A stretch of DNA of 5,785 nt from DATFPK01 sp035264885 (GTDB lineage: Bacteria; Actinomycetota; Thermoleophilia; Solirubrobacterales; 70-9). Position numbers and translations under genes: made by a program. A model generated the notes under the pieces. The model worked only from the letters and a program-made list of their open reading frames with translations. It was not told the origin of the DNA and made no database searches. Shown piece after piece: positions 5,528 to 5,785 of this stretch (its first letter is position 1; the number at the start of each line of letters is the position of its first letter). The stretch covers positions 1 to 5,785 of the forward strand of contig DATFPK010000100.1 of NCBI GenBank assembly GCA_035264885.1, given 5' to 3'.

Positions 5528-5785
5528 TCAGCGCAGCTTTCGGATCCGCTCCAGGTGCTTGCGGCCGACCTCGGTGGTGGTCCGGAGGAACTCGATGGCC
5601 TGCTCGAGCTGCTCTGCGGTGAAGCGGCTGGAGAGGCTCGCCTCCCAGTCCGTTGCCATCGGCCCCCAGATCTTGTCGGCCCGTTTGTAGAACTCCGGCG
5701 TCACCTCGACCTTGACGCGGCGGCGGTCCTCCGGGTCGGTGATGCGCCGCGCGAACCCGGCCCGCTCCAAGCGGTCGATCACCCC
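5528..5785 (-). CDS. MarR-family transcriptional regulator, C-terminal part (partial)
   Basis: The frame is open from the right edge to TGA at 5530-5528, giving 86 residues; the N-terminal part lies outside the window. The first residues (GVIDRLERAGFARRITDPEDRRRVKVEVTPE) are the end of the recognition helix and the wing of a MarR winged-helix domain, with the family's diagnostic DPEDRRR. The rest is the C-terminal dimerisation helices (ADKIWGPMATDWEASLSSRFTAEQLEQAIEFLRTTTEVGRKHLERI). The GTG at 5782 is an internal Val codon, not the start. MarR proteins bind palindromic operators as dimers and are usually released by small aromatic or lipophilic ligands or by oxidation; no ligand can be inferred here. 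The downstream palindrome and ICL/PEPM-family gene are plausible targets. Confidence 0.9.
   Translation of the reverse strand, partial: GVIDRLERAGFARRITDPEDRRRVKVEVTPEFYKRADKIWGPMATDWEASLSSRFTAEQLEQAIEFLRTTTEVGRKHLERIRKLR

Noticed and set aside
5528..5782. Complete 84-residue protein starting at the GTG at 5782
   Set aside because: That GTG is the internal Val of the MarR wing-helix sequence GVIDRLERAGF; the frame continues open to the window edge, so the gene is a truncated MarR regulator.

Overview
The window is high-GC DNA with tightly packed genes, GTG as well as ATG starts, and three starts that look leaderless (a TANNNT hexamer 6-8 bases upstream and no clear ribosome site). Together with the protein families present, this points to an actinobacterial chromosome, perhaps a soil lineage such as Thermoleophilia/Solirubrobacterales. 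That placement is inference; no marker gene fixes the taxon. I see no tRNA, rRNA, CRISPR array, insertion sequence, phage gene or origin.

Layout. Positions 1-455 (minus) hold the N-terminal part of a secreted protein with a proprotein-convertase P-domain-like fold, with its own ribosome site and a weak promoter. Positions 572-3749 (minus) are four genes in one direction. In transcription order they are a non-hydrolysing UDP-GlcNAc 2-epimerase, a small SRPBCC-like protein with a Pro/Ala-rich tail ending in KKRRRYFIF, a GIY-YIG-like nuclease-domain protein, and a zinc-free NADPH:quinone-reductase-type MDR oxidoreductase. The gaps are 38 bp, 33 bp and a 4-bp ATGA overlap, so they could be one transcript starting at 3749. 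A classical SDR oxidoreductase (3797-4675, plus) diverges from the epimerase across 47 bp and converges, 3 bp apart, on an isocitrate lyase/PEP mutase-family gene (4679-5485, minus). Upstream of that gene, in the same direction, lies the C-terminal part of a MarR-family regulator (5528-5785). An 18-bp perfect palindrome occupies the gap between them.

How the genes work together. Most of the window is ordinary metabolism and no single pathway unites it. The epimerase supplies UDP-ManNAc for cell-surface glycans, but no other glycan gene is adjacent. The two oxidoreductases and the ICL/PEPM-like enzyme have no identifiable substrates. The MarR gene, the palindrome and the ICL/PEPM-like gene form a plausible small regulatory unit. 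I found no convincing undescribed multi-gene system. The points most worth a second look are the palindrome, the back-to-back divergent promoters, and the SRPBCC/GIY-YIG gene pair.
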